A stretch of DNA of 54,596 nt, from contig JAIXWJ010000008.1 of NCBI GenBank assembly GCA_027491335.1, positions 1 through 54,596 on the forward strand. Reading direction: 5' to 3'. A model generated the notes under the pieces. That model did not search any database. It saw only the letters and a program-made list of their open reading frames with translations, and had not been told where the DNA came from. This stretch comes from Actinomycetes bacterium (GTDB lineage Bacteria; Actinomycetota; Acidimicrobiia; Acidimicrobiales; Ilumatobacteraceae). Made by a program: the position numbers and the translations under genes. Below are positions 1-7,947 of this stretch, one piece after another; positions within the stretch are counted from its first letter, which is position 1, and each line of letters begins with the position of its first letter.

Positions 1-1748
1 ACGGTGTCGCCGGCTTTCACCTTCACCTCGGACACCTTGCCGCTCTTTTCGGCCAGGATCTGGTTCTCCATCTTCATGGCTTCCAGAACCACCACCGCTT
101 GGCCGGCTTCCACGTCCTGACCCACCTCGACGAGCACCTTCACGATGGTGCCTTGCATCGGCACGGCCACCTGGCCCGAGCCGGCTCCGCCACCGGCTCC
201 GCCACCGGCGGCGCGCTTGGGTTTGGACGCCTTGGCGCCACCGGAGCTGGCCACCACCGCGGTCTGCTCGGGCACCCACATGGCCACGTCGAAACGCTTG
301 CCGTTCACTTCCACCGTGGTGTTGCGACGCACCAACGGCTCGGCATCGTCGCCGTCACCACTGGGCGCCTTGGGAGCCTCGATACCCGAGAGATCGAGCA
401 CTTCTTCCACCCACTTCGTGGAGTGCTTCATCGCGGCGAAATCGGGATGGCGCAGAATCGCGAGGTCGGCCGGGATGGTGGTGGCCACGCCTTCGACGAC
501 CATCTCTTCGAGCGCGCGAATGGTGCGCGCGATGGCCGTGGGGCGATCCTTGCCCCACACGATGAGCTTGCCCACCAAGTTGTCGTAGTACTGGCTGATC
601 TCGTCGCCGCTCTCGTAGCCGGAGTCGAAGCGCACGCCGAAGCCGTCGGAGGGAACCAACTTGGTGATCGTTCCGGGCGAGGGCAGGAACTTGCCGCCGG
701 CGGGGTTCTCGGCGTTGATGCGGATCTCGATGCCGTGACCGTTGCGACGCGCGGTGACCTGCTCTTGGGTCATGGGCAACGTCTCGCCTCCCGCCACGCG
801 AATCTGCCACTCCACCAAGTCGATGCCGGTGATCACCTCGGAGACCGGATGCTCCACCTGCAGACGCGTGTTCATCTCGAGGAAGAAGAACTCGCCGTCC
901 TGATAGATGAACTCGACCGTTCCGGCGTTGAAGTAACCCACGGCGCGCGCGGCCTTGATGGCGGCTTCGCCCATGGCCTCCTCGATGCCCTCGCCCATGG
1001 CGACGGCGGGAGCCTCTTCCACCAGCTTCTGGTGACGGCGCTGCGCCGAGCAGTCGCGGGTGCTGACCCACACGTAATTGCCGTGCTGGTCGCCGACCAA
1101 CTGCACCTCCACGTGGCGCGGCCACGTGAGGTACTTCTCGACGTAGATCTCGTCGCGGCCGAAGAACGCCTTGGCTTCGCGCTGCGCGCTGTCCATGGCG
1201 TCCTGCACTTCTTCGGCGCTGCGCACGACCTTCATTCCGCGACCGCCGCCACCGAATGCGGCCTTGATGGCGACGGGGAATCCGAACTGCTTGCCGAACT
1301 CGGTGATCTCGGCGGCGGTGGTGACGAAATCGGTGGTGCCGGGAACGATGGGGCAGTCACCGCGCAACGCGGCCTTGCGGCTGGAAACCTTGTCGCCCAT
1401 CTCGCGGATGGCGTCCGGCGGCGGTCCGATGAAGGCCACGCCCATCTTGGTGATGGCCTCGGCGAACTCCGCGTTCTCGCTGAAGAAGCCGTAGCCGGGG
1501 TGAACTCCGTCGGCGCCGCTCTTGCGGATCGCGTCGAGAATGGCTTCGGTGTTGAGATAACTCTCGGCGGCGGTTTGCCCGCCGAGCGCGTACGCCTCGT
1601 CGGCCAGACGCACGTGAAGTGCGTTGCGATCGAGCTCGGAGTACACCGCCACCGTGGCGATGCCCATCTCTCGGGCGGCTCGGATCACGCGCACGGCGAT
1701 CTCTCCGCGGTTGGCAATCAGGATCTTCGTCAGTGGTTTGGTGGGCAC
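1..1748 (-). CDS. Acetyl/propionyl-CoA carboxylase alpha subunit (biotin carboxylase + biotin carrier), 3' end cut
   Basis: It carboxylates its own biotin with ATP and bicarbonate and passes the CO2 to a separate beta subunit, giving malonyl- or methylmalonyl-CoA. Reading from GTG at 1748, the N-terminus is KILIANRGEIAVRVIRA, the classic biotin carboxylase start. The ATP-grasp loop KAAFGGGGRGM lies near residue 166 and EMNTRLQVEH near residue 290. The biotinylation motif AMKM is at 69-80, with the biotinyl lysine about residue 559. Only about a dozen residues should be missing beyond the left edge. An in-frame TTG at 1757 is an alternative start. It is divergent from birA, whose product attaches the biotin, so the pairing is functionally coherent. 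The substrate (acetyl or propionyl) cannot be read from this subunit. Confidence 0.93.
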   Translation of the reverse strand, partial: MPTKPLTKILIANRGEIAVRVIRAAREMGIATVAVYSELDRNALHVRLADEAYALGGQTAAESYLNTEAILDAIRKSGADGVHPGYGFFSENAEFAEAITKMGVAFIGPPPDAIREMGDKVSSRKAALRGDCPIVPGTTDFVTTAAEITEFGKQFGFPVAIKAAFGGGGRGMKVVRSAEEVQDAMDSAQREAKAFFGRDEIYVEKYLTWPRHVEVQLVGDQHGNYVWVSTRDCSAQRRHQKLVEEAPAVAMGEGIEEAMGEAAIKAARAVGYFNAGTVEFIYQDGEFFFLEMNTRLQVEHPVSEVITGIDLVEWQIRVAGGETLPMTQEQVTARRNGHGIEIRINAENPAGGKFLPSPGTITKLVPSDGFGVRFDSGYESGDEISQYYDNLVGKLIVWGKDRPTAIARTIRALEEMVVEGVATTIPADLAILRHPDFAAMKHSTKWVEEVLDLSGIEAPKAPSGDGDDAEPLVRRNTTVEVNGKRFDVAMWVPEQTAVVASSGGAKASKPKRAAGGGAGGGAGSGQVAVPMQGTIVKVLVEVGQDVEAGQAVVVLEAMKMENQILAEKSGKVSEVKVKAGDT

Positions 1749-1767
1749 AAGAGACAATGATGGTGGG

Positions 1768-2568
1768 ATGAGCACCCCTAATGCCACCTTTGGGGAGTCG
1801 GACCTTCCGGGAGAGGCGCATCCGGACCCGGTTTTTCGGTCACCCCACGTCGTGGCCGGAGGGTGGAACGTGCGTTGGACGGCCTCGACCGGCAGCACGA
1901 ACGACGATCTGTGGACCGTGGGGCGAGCCGGGGCGGCTAACCGTCTGGTGCTGGTGGCCGACCATCAGACCGCCGGAAAGGGCCGTCTGGATCGCCGCTG
2001 GGAAGCACCAGTGGGGGCAAACCTGCTGGTCAGCCTGCTTTTTCGCCAGATTCCCGAGGTTCCCCATGCCCTGACCCACGCGGTGGCGCTGGCCGCCGCC
2101 CGGGCCTGCGAGCAGGTGGCCGACGTGGTTCCGGACCTGAAGTGGCCCAACGACTTGTTGGTGGGCCGGCAGAAACTGGCCGGGATTCTGTCCACGGCGG
2201 GTCCGATGGAGGGTTCGCCCCCACGGCCGTCGTTCGTGGTGGTGGGCCTGGGTCTGAACGTGGGGTGGGCGCCCGAGGGGGCCACGAGCCTGGTCGCCGA
2301 ATCGGGCCGTCGCGTGACACGGGAGGATGTGTTGGCGGCGTTGCTGAGCGAACTCGACGAACTGATGTCTCTCTCGCCGGAACTGTTGCACGATCGTTAT
2401 CGACGAAGACTGTCGACGTTGAACCGCGAGGTGCGTATCGAACGGCCGGACTCGTCGTTCCTCGAGGGTCGCGCGCTCGACGTGGAATCGGACGGACGAT
2501 TGGTGCTGCTCGATTCGTGTGGGGTGACGCATCGTCTCGACGTTGGAGACATCGTGCACCTGCGTTGA
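1768..2568 (+). CDS. birA: Biotin--[acetyl-CoA-carboxylase] ligase
   Basis: It activates biotin with ATP and attaches it to the carrier lysine of biotin enzymes, here most likely the carboxylase encoded divergently 19 bp away. The 266-residue protein carries the substrate-binding STGSTND (40-46), the biotinyl-adenylate loop GKGRLDRRW (70-78) and KWPNDLL (125-131), followed by a small C-terminal domain. There is no N-terminal winged helix, so this is a monofunctional ligase and not a BirA-type repressor. An open frame extends upstream to 1624, but that part overlaps the carboxylase. ATG 1768 is the start compatible with a divergent promoter. Confidence 0.93.
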   Translation: MSTPNATFGESDLPGEAHPDPVFRSPHVVAGGWNVRWTASTGSTNDDLWTVGRAGAANRLVLVADHQTAGKGRLDRRWEAPVGANLLVSLLFRQIPEVPHALTHAVALAAARACEQVADVVPDLKWPNDLLVGRQKLAGILSTAGPMEGSPPRPSFVVVGLGLNVGWAPEGATSLVAESGRRVTREDVLAALLSELDELMSLSPELLHDRYRRRLSTLNREVRIERPDSSFLEGRALDVESDGRLVLLDSCGVTHRLDVGDIVHLR

Positions 2569-2638
2569 GTTGTGCACGCGGGGCACGACACAGGGGGTAT
2601 GACCGACTCTCGTCGTGGTCAACGAATAGTTTCGGTGC

Positions 2639-3649
2639 ATGGCGACGAACACACCCTCGGTCCGTCGTCGTCGTCGCACCATCGCTCCGCGCGTGAACAC
2701 CATCACCGTGGCCCTGGCTTTCATCGTGCTCACCGCCGTCGGATTGTTGGTGGCCACCAAACAGCAGGAATCCAACGTGGAACGGGTGGGCGAGTTGAAC
2801 GGAATGCTCGCCGACACGTCCGGACCGTTCGTGAACTACCTGCTGGTGGGAAGCGACACTCGTGAGGGAATCGATCCGAACAGCCCGGATTATTCGGGAA
2901 TCGGCAACACCAACGATGCCGGCGGTCAACGCAGCGACACCTTGATGATCCTGCACGTCGACAACGAGCGGGGCACGGCATCCATCATGTCCATCCCCCG
3001 TGACTTGTGGGTCGACATCCCCGGTCACGGGAAGAATCGCATCAACACCGCCTACCAATACGGGGCCGACGTGTTGGTGACGACGGTGCAGCAGAGCCTC
3101 GGTGTGCCGCTGAACCATTACGTCGAGGTGAACTTCAACTCGTTCAAGTCCATCGTGTCGGCGCTCGGCGGCGTCGACCTCTGTTTCGATTTTCCCACGC
3201 GCGACGTGCACGTCGGATTGAACGTTCCCCAGCCCGGTTGCTACACGCTCGATCCCATTCAGTCGTTGGCGTACGCGCGAAGCCGCTACTACGAGACGTT
3301 CCAGAACGGCGAGTGGGTGGTGGATGGCCGCGCGGACCTCGGTCGCATCGCGCGCCAGCAAGCGTTCATGCAAGCGGCCATCAACAAAGCGATCGAGCAG
3401 ACGACGTCCAACCCGTTGCGCACGAGCGAGCTGGTGAACGCCGCGGTGTCGTCGTTGCGCGTGGACCCGGGCACCAACCTGGTGGAGACGGCCGAGTACT
3501 TGAAGCCCTTGGCCGGCAACGGTGTGACCCGTTACTCGTTGCCGGTGATGCCCGAGACCATCGATGGCAAGGACGTGCTCGTGTTGGGCGCCGATTCACC
3601 GAACTACCTCGGATATTTCGCCGGCGTGGTGGGTCCGCCGACCCAATGA
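2639..3649 (+). CDS. LytR-CpsA-Psr (LCP) family cell-wall glycopolymer ligase
   Basis: LCP enzymes move undecaprenyl-linked glycopolymers onto peptidoglycan outside the membrane. The 336-residue protein has a basic N-terminus (RRRRRT), one membrane helix at about residues 21-40 and an extracytoplasmic LCP domain. Visible LCP signatures are LLVGSDTREG, RSDTLMILHVD, SIPRDLWVDIPGHG and the later YARSRY. A TAGTTT -10 box at 2627-2632 lies 7 nt before the ATG, so the mRNA is probably leaderless. It stands directly before the rhamnose operon, which suits attachment of a rhamnose-containing linker or polymer. The actual polymer is not known from the sequence. Confidence 0.9.
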   Translation: MATNTPSVRRRRRTIAPRVNTITVALAFIVLTAVGLLVATKQQESNVERVGELNGMLADTSGPFVNYLLVGSDTREGIDPNSPDYSGIGNTNDAGGQRSDTLMILHVDNERGTASIMSIPRDLWVDIPGHGKNRINTAYQYGADVLVTTVQQSLGVPLNHYVEVNFNSFKSIVSALGGVDLCFDFPTRDVHVGLNVPQPGCYTLDPIQSLAYARSRYYETFQNGEWVVDGRADLGRIARQQAFMQAAINKAIEQTTSNPLRTSELVNAAVSSLRVDPGTNLVETAEYLKPLAGNGVTRYSLPVMPETIDGKDVLVLGADSPNYLGYFAGVVGPPTQ

Positions 3650-3734
3650 GCCAACGACCGAATGTGATGGCGAAAACTGGCAGAATGAAGCGGTCGGCCC
3701 CGGTCGATGACCACCAACACGAGGACCTGACCCC

Positions 3735-4814
3735 ATGAAAGCCCTGATTTTGGCCGGCGGCGCCGGAACGCGTCTGCGCCCGATCACGCACACCAGCGCC
3801 AAGCAATTGGTGCCGGTCGCGAACAAGCCGATCCTGTTCTACGGCATCGAGGCCATGGTGGCCGCGGGCATCACCGAGATCGGCGTGATCGTGGGCGACA
3901 CCCGCGCCGAGGTGATGGGGGCGTTGGGCGATGGTTCGCAATTCGGAGCCAAGATCACCTTCATCCCGCAGGATCAGCCGCTCGGGTTGGCTCACTGCGT
4001 GCTGATCGCCGCGGACTTCCTGGGTGACGACGACTTCGTGATGTACCTGGGCGACAACCTGCTCGAACAGGATCTGGCGGCCTTCGTTCGCGCGTTCGAG
4101 ACCGCTCGCAAGAGCGCCGAACCGCCCACCGCGCAGATTCTCCTGAAGCGGGTTCCCGACCCGCATCGCTTCGGCATCGCCGAGTTGGACGCCGCTGGCA
4201 ACGTGGTCCGTTTGATCGAGAAGCCGGCCGACCCGCCCACGGATTTGGCGCTCGTCGGTGTCTACCTATTCGACAAGACCATCAACGATGCGGTGCGGGC
4301 CATCGCCCCGTCGCCGCGCGGCGAACTGGAGATCACCGACGCCATCCAGTGGTTGGTGGATCAAGGTCGACGCGTGCGTTGCGAGTTGTTGACCGGCTGG
4401 TGGATCGACACCGGCAAGCTCACGCCGTTGCTGGAGGCCAATCGTCTGTTGCTGGAGGTCATCGAGCCCCGCATGGAAGGCGACGTGGACGAGGCCTCGA
4501 GCGTGGATGGTCGCGTGGTGATCGAAGCCGGTGCGGTGGTTCGCAACTCGTCGTTGCGCGGGCCGCTGGTGATCGGACGCGACGCGCGCATCACCGACAG
4601 CTTCATCGGCCCGTTCACCGCCATCGGCAACGGTTGCGAGGTGACCAACAGCGAGGTGGAGCACTCGGTCATCATGGAACGCAGCCGCATCATCGACATT
4701 CCGCGCCTCGAGGACAGCCTCATCGGCAAGGAGGCCGAGGTGACCCGCTCGCAGAAGCGACCGCGAGCCCTGCGATTGATGGTCGGCGACCATTGTCAGA
4801 TCGACACGGAGTGA
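3735..4814 (+). CDS. rmlA: Glucose-1-phosphate thymidylyltransferase, long form
   Basis: First step of dTDP-L-rhamnose synthesis: glucose-1-phosphate + dTTP to dTDP-glucose. The N-terminus LILAGGAGTRLRPITH is the nucleotidyltransferase signature. At 359 residues it is longer than the roughly 290-residue E. coli RmlA. The extra C-terminus (from about 250) shows left-handed beta-helix-like repeats (VVIEAGAVVRNSSL, LVIGRDARITDSF), as in the StrD/archaeal long-form subfamily. GAGGA at 3721-3725 is a plausible ribosome-binding site. It is the first gene of rmlA-C-B-D, with only 4 bp to rmlC. The long form might accept other sugars, but the operon makes dTDP-glucose by far the likeliest product. 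Confidence 0.92.
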   Translation: MKALILAGGAGTRLRPITHTSAKQLVPVANKPILFYGIEAMVAAGITEIGVIVGDTRAEVMGALGDGSQFGAKITFIPQDQPLGLAHCVLIAADFLGDDDFVMYLGDNLLEQDLAAFVRAFETARKSAEPPTAQILLKRVPDPHRFGIAELDAAGNVVRLIEKPADPPTDLALVGVYLFDKTINDAVRAIAPSPRGELEITDAIQWLVDQGRRVRCELLTGWWIDTGKLTPLLEANRLLLEVIEPRMEGDVDEASSVDGRVVIEAGAVVRNSSLRGPLVIGRDARITDSFIGPFTAIGNGCEVTNSEVEHSVIMERSRIIDIPRLEDSLIGKEAEVTRSQKRPRALRLMVGDHCQIDTE

Positions 4815-4818
4815 CGAC

Positions 4819-5370
4819 ATGCCCAAAGTGACAGCCAGTGAGACCATCGACGGAGTGTGGATCGTCGAACCCACGATCCATGGCGACCAACGTGGTCTCT
4901 TCATCGAGACGTACCGCCGCGAGTGGTTCCCCAACGGGCGCGAGATGCTTCAGGGCAACCGCTCGAACAAGCAGAAGGGCGCGTTGGTGGGTTTGCACTA
5001 CCACATGCACCAAGCGGACTATTGGTACGCGCCGGTGGGCACCATTCGCGTGGTGTTGCACGATCTGCGCGAAGGGGGCCCGACGAACGGCGCCACCCAG
5101 ATGCTCGAGATCAGCGGCGAGAACCACAAGGGCGTGTACATCCCGCCCGGTGTGGCCCATGGATTCTCGGCTCTCACCGATGTCGTCATGACCTATCTGG
5201 TGGACGGTTACTACAACCCGGCCGACGAGCTGGGCGTGGCGTGGAACGATCCGGTGATCGGTGCCGATTGGGGAGTGGCCGAGCCCATCATGAGCGAACG
5301 CGATCGCACCAACCCGATGCGCGCCGACATCCCCGAGGGTCGGCGCCCCTACTGGCCCATGAGGACCTGA
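4819..5370 (+). CDS. rmlC: dTDP-4-dehydrorhamnose 3,5-epimerase family protein
   Basis: Third enzyme of dTDP-L-rhamnose synthesis, epimerising C3 and C5 of dTDP-4-keto-6-deoxyglucose. The 183-residue cupin has the RmlC hallmarks DQRGLFIETYR, NRSNKQKGALVGLHYH (catalytic His in LHYH) and YIPPGVAHGFSAL. The familiar LRGLHYQ is here LVGLHYH, so it is a somewhat divergent member. It lies between rmlA (4 bp gap) and rmlB (1 bp gap), so translation is probably coupled. A stand-alone 3- or 5-epimerase role is possible but less likely, because the four-gene set is complete. Confidence 0.9.
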   Translation: MPKVTASETIDGVWIVEPTIHGDQRGLFIETYRREWFPNGREMLQGNRSNKQKGALVGLHYHMHQADYWYAPVGTIRVVLHDLREGGPTNGATQMLEISGENHKGVYIPPGVAHGFSALTDVVMTYLVDGYYNPADELGVAWNDPVIGADWGVAEPIMSERDRTNPMRADIPEGRRPYWPMRT

Positions 5371-5371
5371 C

Positions 5372-6337
5372 ATGAAACTCTTCGTCACCGGTGCGGCCGG
5401 CTTCATCGGCTCGAACTACGTGCGTTGGCTGTTGAACAACAGCGACGATCAGATCACCATCTTCGACAAGCTCACCTACGCCGGCAACCTCGAGAGCATC
5501 CGCGACCTCATCGACGACAAGCGCTGTTGGTTCGTGCAGGGCGACATCTGCGACGCCGACGCGGTTCTGGCCGCGATGAAGGGCCACGACGCCGTGGTGC
5601 ACTTCGCCGCCGAGAGCCACGTGGACCGCAGCATCGTCGACCCCTACGCGTTCGTGCGCACCAACGCGTACGGCACCAACGTGATGTGCGACGTGGCCCG
5701 ACAGGTGGGCGTGCAGCGTTTTCTGCACATTTCCACCGACGAGGTGTACGGCAGCATCGACGTGGGCTCGTTCAGCGAGACCGACACTCTTGGTCCGCGT
5801 TCGCCGTACTCGGCGTCGAAGGCTTCGAGCGATTTGATCGCGCTGTCGTACGTCACCACCCACGGATTGCCCGTGGTGGTCACGCGTTGCTCGAACAACT
5901 TCGGCCCGTATCAGTTCCCCGAGAAGTTGATTCCGTTGTTCACCACGAACCTGCTCGACGGCAAGAAGGTCCCGTTGTACGGAGACGGAGGCAACGTGCG
6001 CGACTGGATTCACGTCGAGGATCACAACATCGCCGCCCATTTGGTTCTGCAGAAGGGCGCCGTGGGCGAGGTGTACAACATCGGCGCGCACAACGAGATC
6101 ACGAATCGCGAGATCACGTACCGCCTCATCGAACTGTGCGGGCGCGACGAGTCGTTCATCAACCCCGTGGCCGATCGTTTGGGTCACGACCGTCGCTATT
6201 CGGTGCACATCGACAAGGTGTCGGCATTGGGTTGGAAGATGGGTCGCACCTTCGAGGACTCGTTGGCCGAGACCGTCGAGTGGTACCGCGCCAATCGCGC
6301 GTGGTGGGAGCCGTTGAAGGCTCGCGCGGGTCTGTGA
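5372..6337 (+). CDS. rmlB: dTDP-glucose 4,6-dehydratase
   Basis: Second step of rhamnose synthesis: NAD-dependent dehydration of dTDP-glucose to dTDP-4-keto-6-deoxyglucose. The 321-residue extended SDR begins with the Rossmann motif VTGAAGFIGSNYVRW and carries HFAAESHVDRSI, HISTDEVYGSI and the catalytic YSASKA (Tyr/Lys), plus NNFGPYQFPEKLIP. All are diagnostic for RmlB. Third gene of the operon, starting 2 bp after rmlC stops and followed 7 bp later by rmlD. Confidence 0.95.
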   Translation: MKLFVTGAAGFIGSNYVRWLLNNSDDQITIFDKLTYAGNLESIRDLIDDKRCWFVQGDICDADAVLAAMKGHDAVVHFAAESHVDRSIVDPYAFVRTNAYGTNVMCDVARQVGVQRFLHISTDEVYGSIDVGSFSETDTLGPRSPYSASKASSDLIALSYVTTHGLPVVVTRCSNNFGPYQFPEKLIPLFTTNLLDGKKVPLYGDGGNVRDWIHVEDHNIAAHLVLQKGAVGEVYNIGAHNEITNREITYRLIELCGRDESFINPVADRLGHDRRYSVHIDKVSALGWKMGRTFEDSLAETVEWYRANRAWWEPLKARAGL

Positions 6338-6344
6338 GTCGATC

Positions 6345-7196
6345 ATGAAGATCCTCGTCACCGGGGCCAAGGGCCAATTGGGCACCGAATTGATGCAGGT
6401 CATCGCGGCCCGCGGTGATGACGGCGTGGGCATCGACATCGACACCGTCGACATCACCCAGCGCGAGATCGTTCACGACGTGTTCGCCCAGATTCGTCCC
6501 GACGCGGTGATCAATTGCGCGGCCTGGACCGCGGTGGACGCCTGCGAGGACGACCCCGACAAGGCCCTGACCGCCAACGGTGTGGCGGTGCGGTGGGTGG
6601 CCGAGGCCTGCGATGCGATCGACGCACATCTGGTTCATGTGAGCACCGACTACGTGTTCGATGGCACGAAGCCGACGCCCTACGTGGAGACCGATGTTCC
6701 GAATCCGCAGAGTGTGTACGGGACGACCAAGTTGGCCGGGGAGGCCGAAGCATTGGCCATCGGCACGCGCGCCGCGGTGGTGCGCACGTCGTGGGTCTGC
6801 GGATTCCATGGCAACAACATGGTCAAGACGGTGCACAAGTTGGCGCAGGAGCGCGACTCGTTGTCGTTCGTCAGCGATCAGATCGGTCACCCCACCTTCA
6901 CCTCCGACTTGGCGCCCTTGTTGCACACCGCCGCCACCGATCGACTGGCCGGCATCTTCCACGGCACCAATCAGGGTGCGGTGAGTTGGTACGAGTTCGT
7001 GCGCGAGATCGTGCGACTGATGGGTCGTGATCCGTCGATGGTGCACGCCATCACCACCGCCGAGCTGCAACCTCCACGGCCGGCCAAACGCCCGGCCAAC
7101 AGCGTCCTGGACAACAAGGCGTTGCGCGATCTGGGCTACGCGCCCACGCGCGACTTCCGCGAACCGTTGGCGGAACTCTTGGCCCGTCTGGGCTGA
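6345..7196 (+). CDS. rmlD: dTDP-4-dehydrorhamnose reductase
   Basis: Last step: NAD(P)H-dependent reduction to dTDP-L-rhamnose. The 283-residue protein opens with ILVTGAKGQLGTEL. It contains NCAAWTAVDACEDD (family form NxAAYTxVDxAE), HVSTDYVFDGTK and the catalytic VYGTTKLAGE. It completes the operon, so the cell makes activated rhamnose, which Actinobacteria use in the peptidoglycan linkage unit and other surface glycans. It converges on the MOSC gene with only 3 bp between stop codons and no visible terminator. Confidence 0.95.
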   Translation: MKILVTGAKGQLGTELMQVIAARGDDGVGIDIDTVDITQREIVHDVFAQIRPDAVINCAAWTAVDACEDDPDKALTANGVAVRWVAEACDAIDAHLVHVSTDYVFDGTKPTPYVETDVPNPQSVYGTTKLAGEAEALAIGTRAAVVRTSWVCGFHGNNMVKTVHKLAQERDSLSFVSDQIGHPTFTSDLAPLLHTAATDRLAGIFHGTNQGAVSWYEFVREIVRLMGRDPSMVHAITTAELQPPRPAKRPANSVLDNKALRDLGYAPTRDFREPLAELLARLG

Positions 7197-7199
7197 GTT

Positions 7200-7925
7200 T
7201 CAGTTGGTTCCGGGTTCGAGAACGACTGGGTCGCCGGTGCGGATCGATCCCGGTTGGATGACCGTGGCGTAGACGCGACATGTCGCCGTTCCGGTCTCTC
7301 GGTCGCGATCATGATGAATGCGACCGAAGTCCCTCTCGAGGAACAAGTGCGACAACTGCTTGCACGGCACCGCGTACGACGACACGTCGCACACGACCGT
7401 TCCGATTCGCAATCGCGTGCCGGGTCGCACCAAGGACCAATCGAGGCCGGACAACGTGAGGTTCTCGCCGGCCGCACCGGGGTGCAGGGGGTGACCCTCG
7501 GAGTTCAGGTTCGTGATCACCTCGGTCGACCACAAGCTGAGTGCTTGGTAGGGGCGACCATGGTGTTTGCGCGTCGCTTGCGTGTCGCGGACGATGCCGG
7601 AGTGGTCGACCTCGCACGATGGGACCGGAGTTTTGGGCACGCCACCCGAACCGACGTTGATGCTCGCGACGACTCCGGGCGCTCCGCGCGGAATCGAACC
7701 GGCGGCCCGCAACGTGGGAGTCGCCGACATGATGATGGCCCAGACTTCGTCCAACGTACGGGAGATCTCGGGTTCGTTCCGAGCGAGAACCGACGTGAGT
7801 GACCGACGGGCGGGCTCGAGAATCGTCGAGCGACCCTCCGACATCTGATCGATGATCGTGAGGGCCGCGGCGATCGTGTTGCGCGCGTCCTCTTTCGTGA
7901 ATCGGTAGGGACCGATCTGGAGCAT
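7200..7925 (-). CDS. MOSC domain-containing protein
   Basis: MOSC domains are molybdenum-cofactor sulfurase C-terminal modules, thought to carry sulfur or bind metal-sulfur cofactors through a conserved cysteine. The C-terminal ~150 residues of this 241-residue protein look like a YiiM-type MOSC: VASINVGSGGVPKTPV, HHGRPYQALSLWS, GAAGENLTLSGLDW and the conserved Cys in YAVPCKQLS. The N-terminal ~75 residues resemble nothing I recognise and precede the domain as an alpha-helical extension. I chose ATG 7925 over GTG 7931 because a TAGGGT -10 box (7937-7932) ends 7 nt upstream, giving a leaderless start. This -10 overlaps that of selD on the other strand. Confidence 0.8.
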   Translation of the reverse strand: MLQIGPYRFTKEDARNTIAAALTIIDQMSEGRSTILEPARRSLTSVLARNEPEISRTLDEVWAIIMSATPTLRAAGSIPRGAPGVVASINVGSGGVPKTPVPSCEVDHSGIVRDTQATRKHHGRPYQALSLWSTEVITNLNSEGHPLHPGAAGENLTLSGLDWSLVRPGTRLRIGTVVCDVSSYAVPCKQLSHLFLERDFGRIHHDRDRETGTATCRVYATVIQPGSIRTGDPVVLEPGTN

Positions 7926-7931
7926 GCTCAC

Positions 7932-7941
7932 ACCCTAGGCT
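7932..7941. promoter_or_regulatory. Overlapping divergent -10 boxes of the MOSC gene and selD
   Basis: On the plus strand TAGGCT (7936-7941) lies 7 nt before the selD ATG. On the minus strand TAGGGT (7937-7932) lies 7 nt before the MOSC ATG. The two hexamers share the TA at 7936-7937, so the promoters cannot be occupied by polymerase at the same time. Called from spacing and sequence only. Confidence 0.6.
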
Positions 7942-7947
7942 TCGTTC

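Noticed and set aside
99..1760. A 553-codon plus-strand open frame opposite the carboxylase gene.
   Set aside because: It is the mirror of the biotin carboxylase reading frame, rich in His/Gly/Arg and without any domain. The minus strand encodes every expected carboxylase motif.
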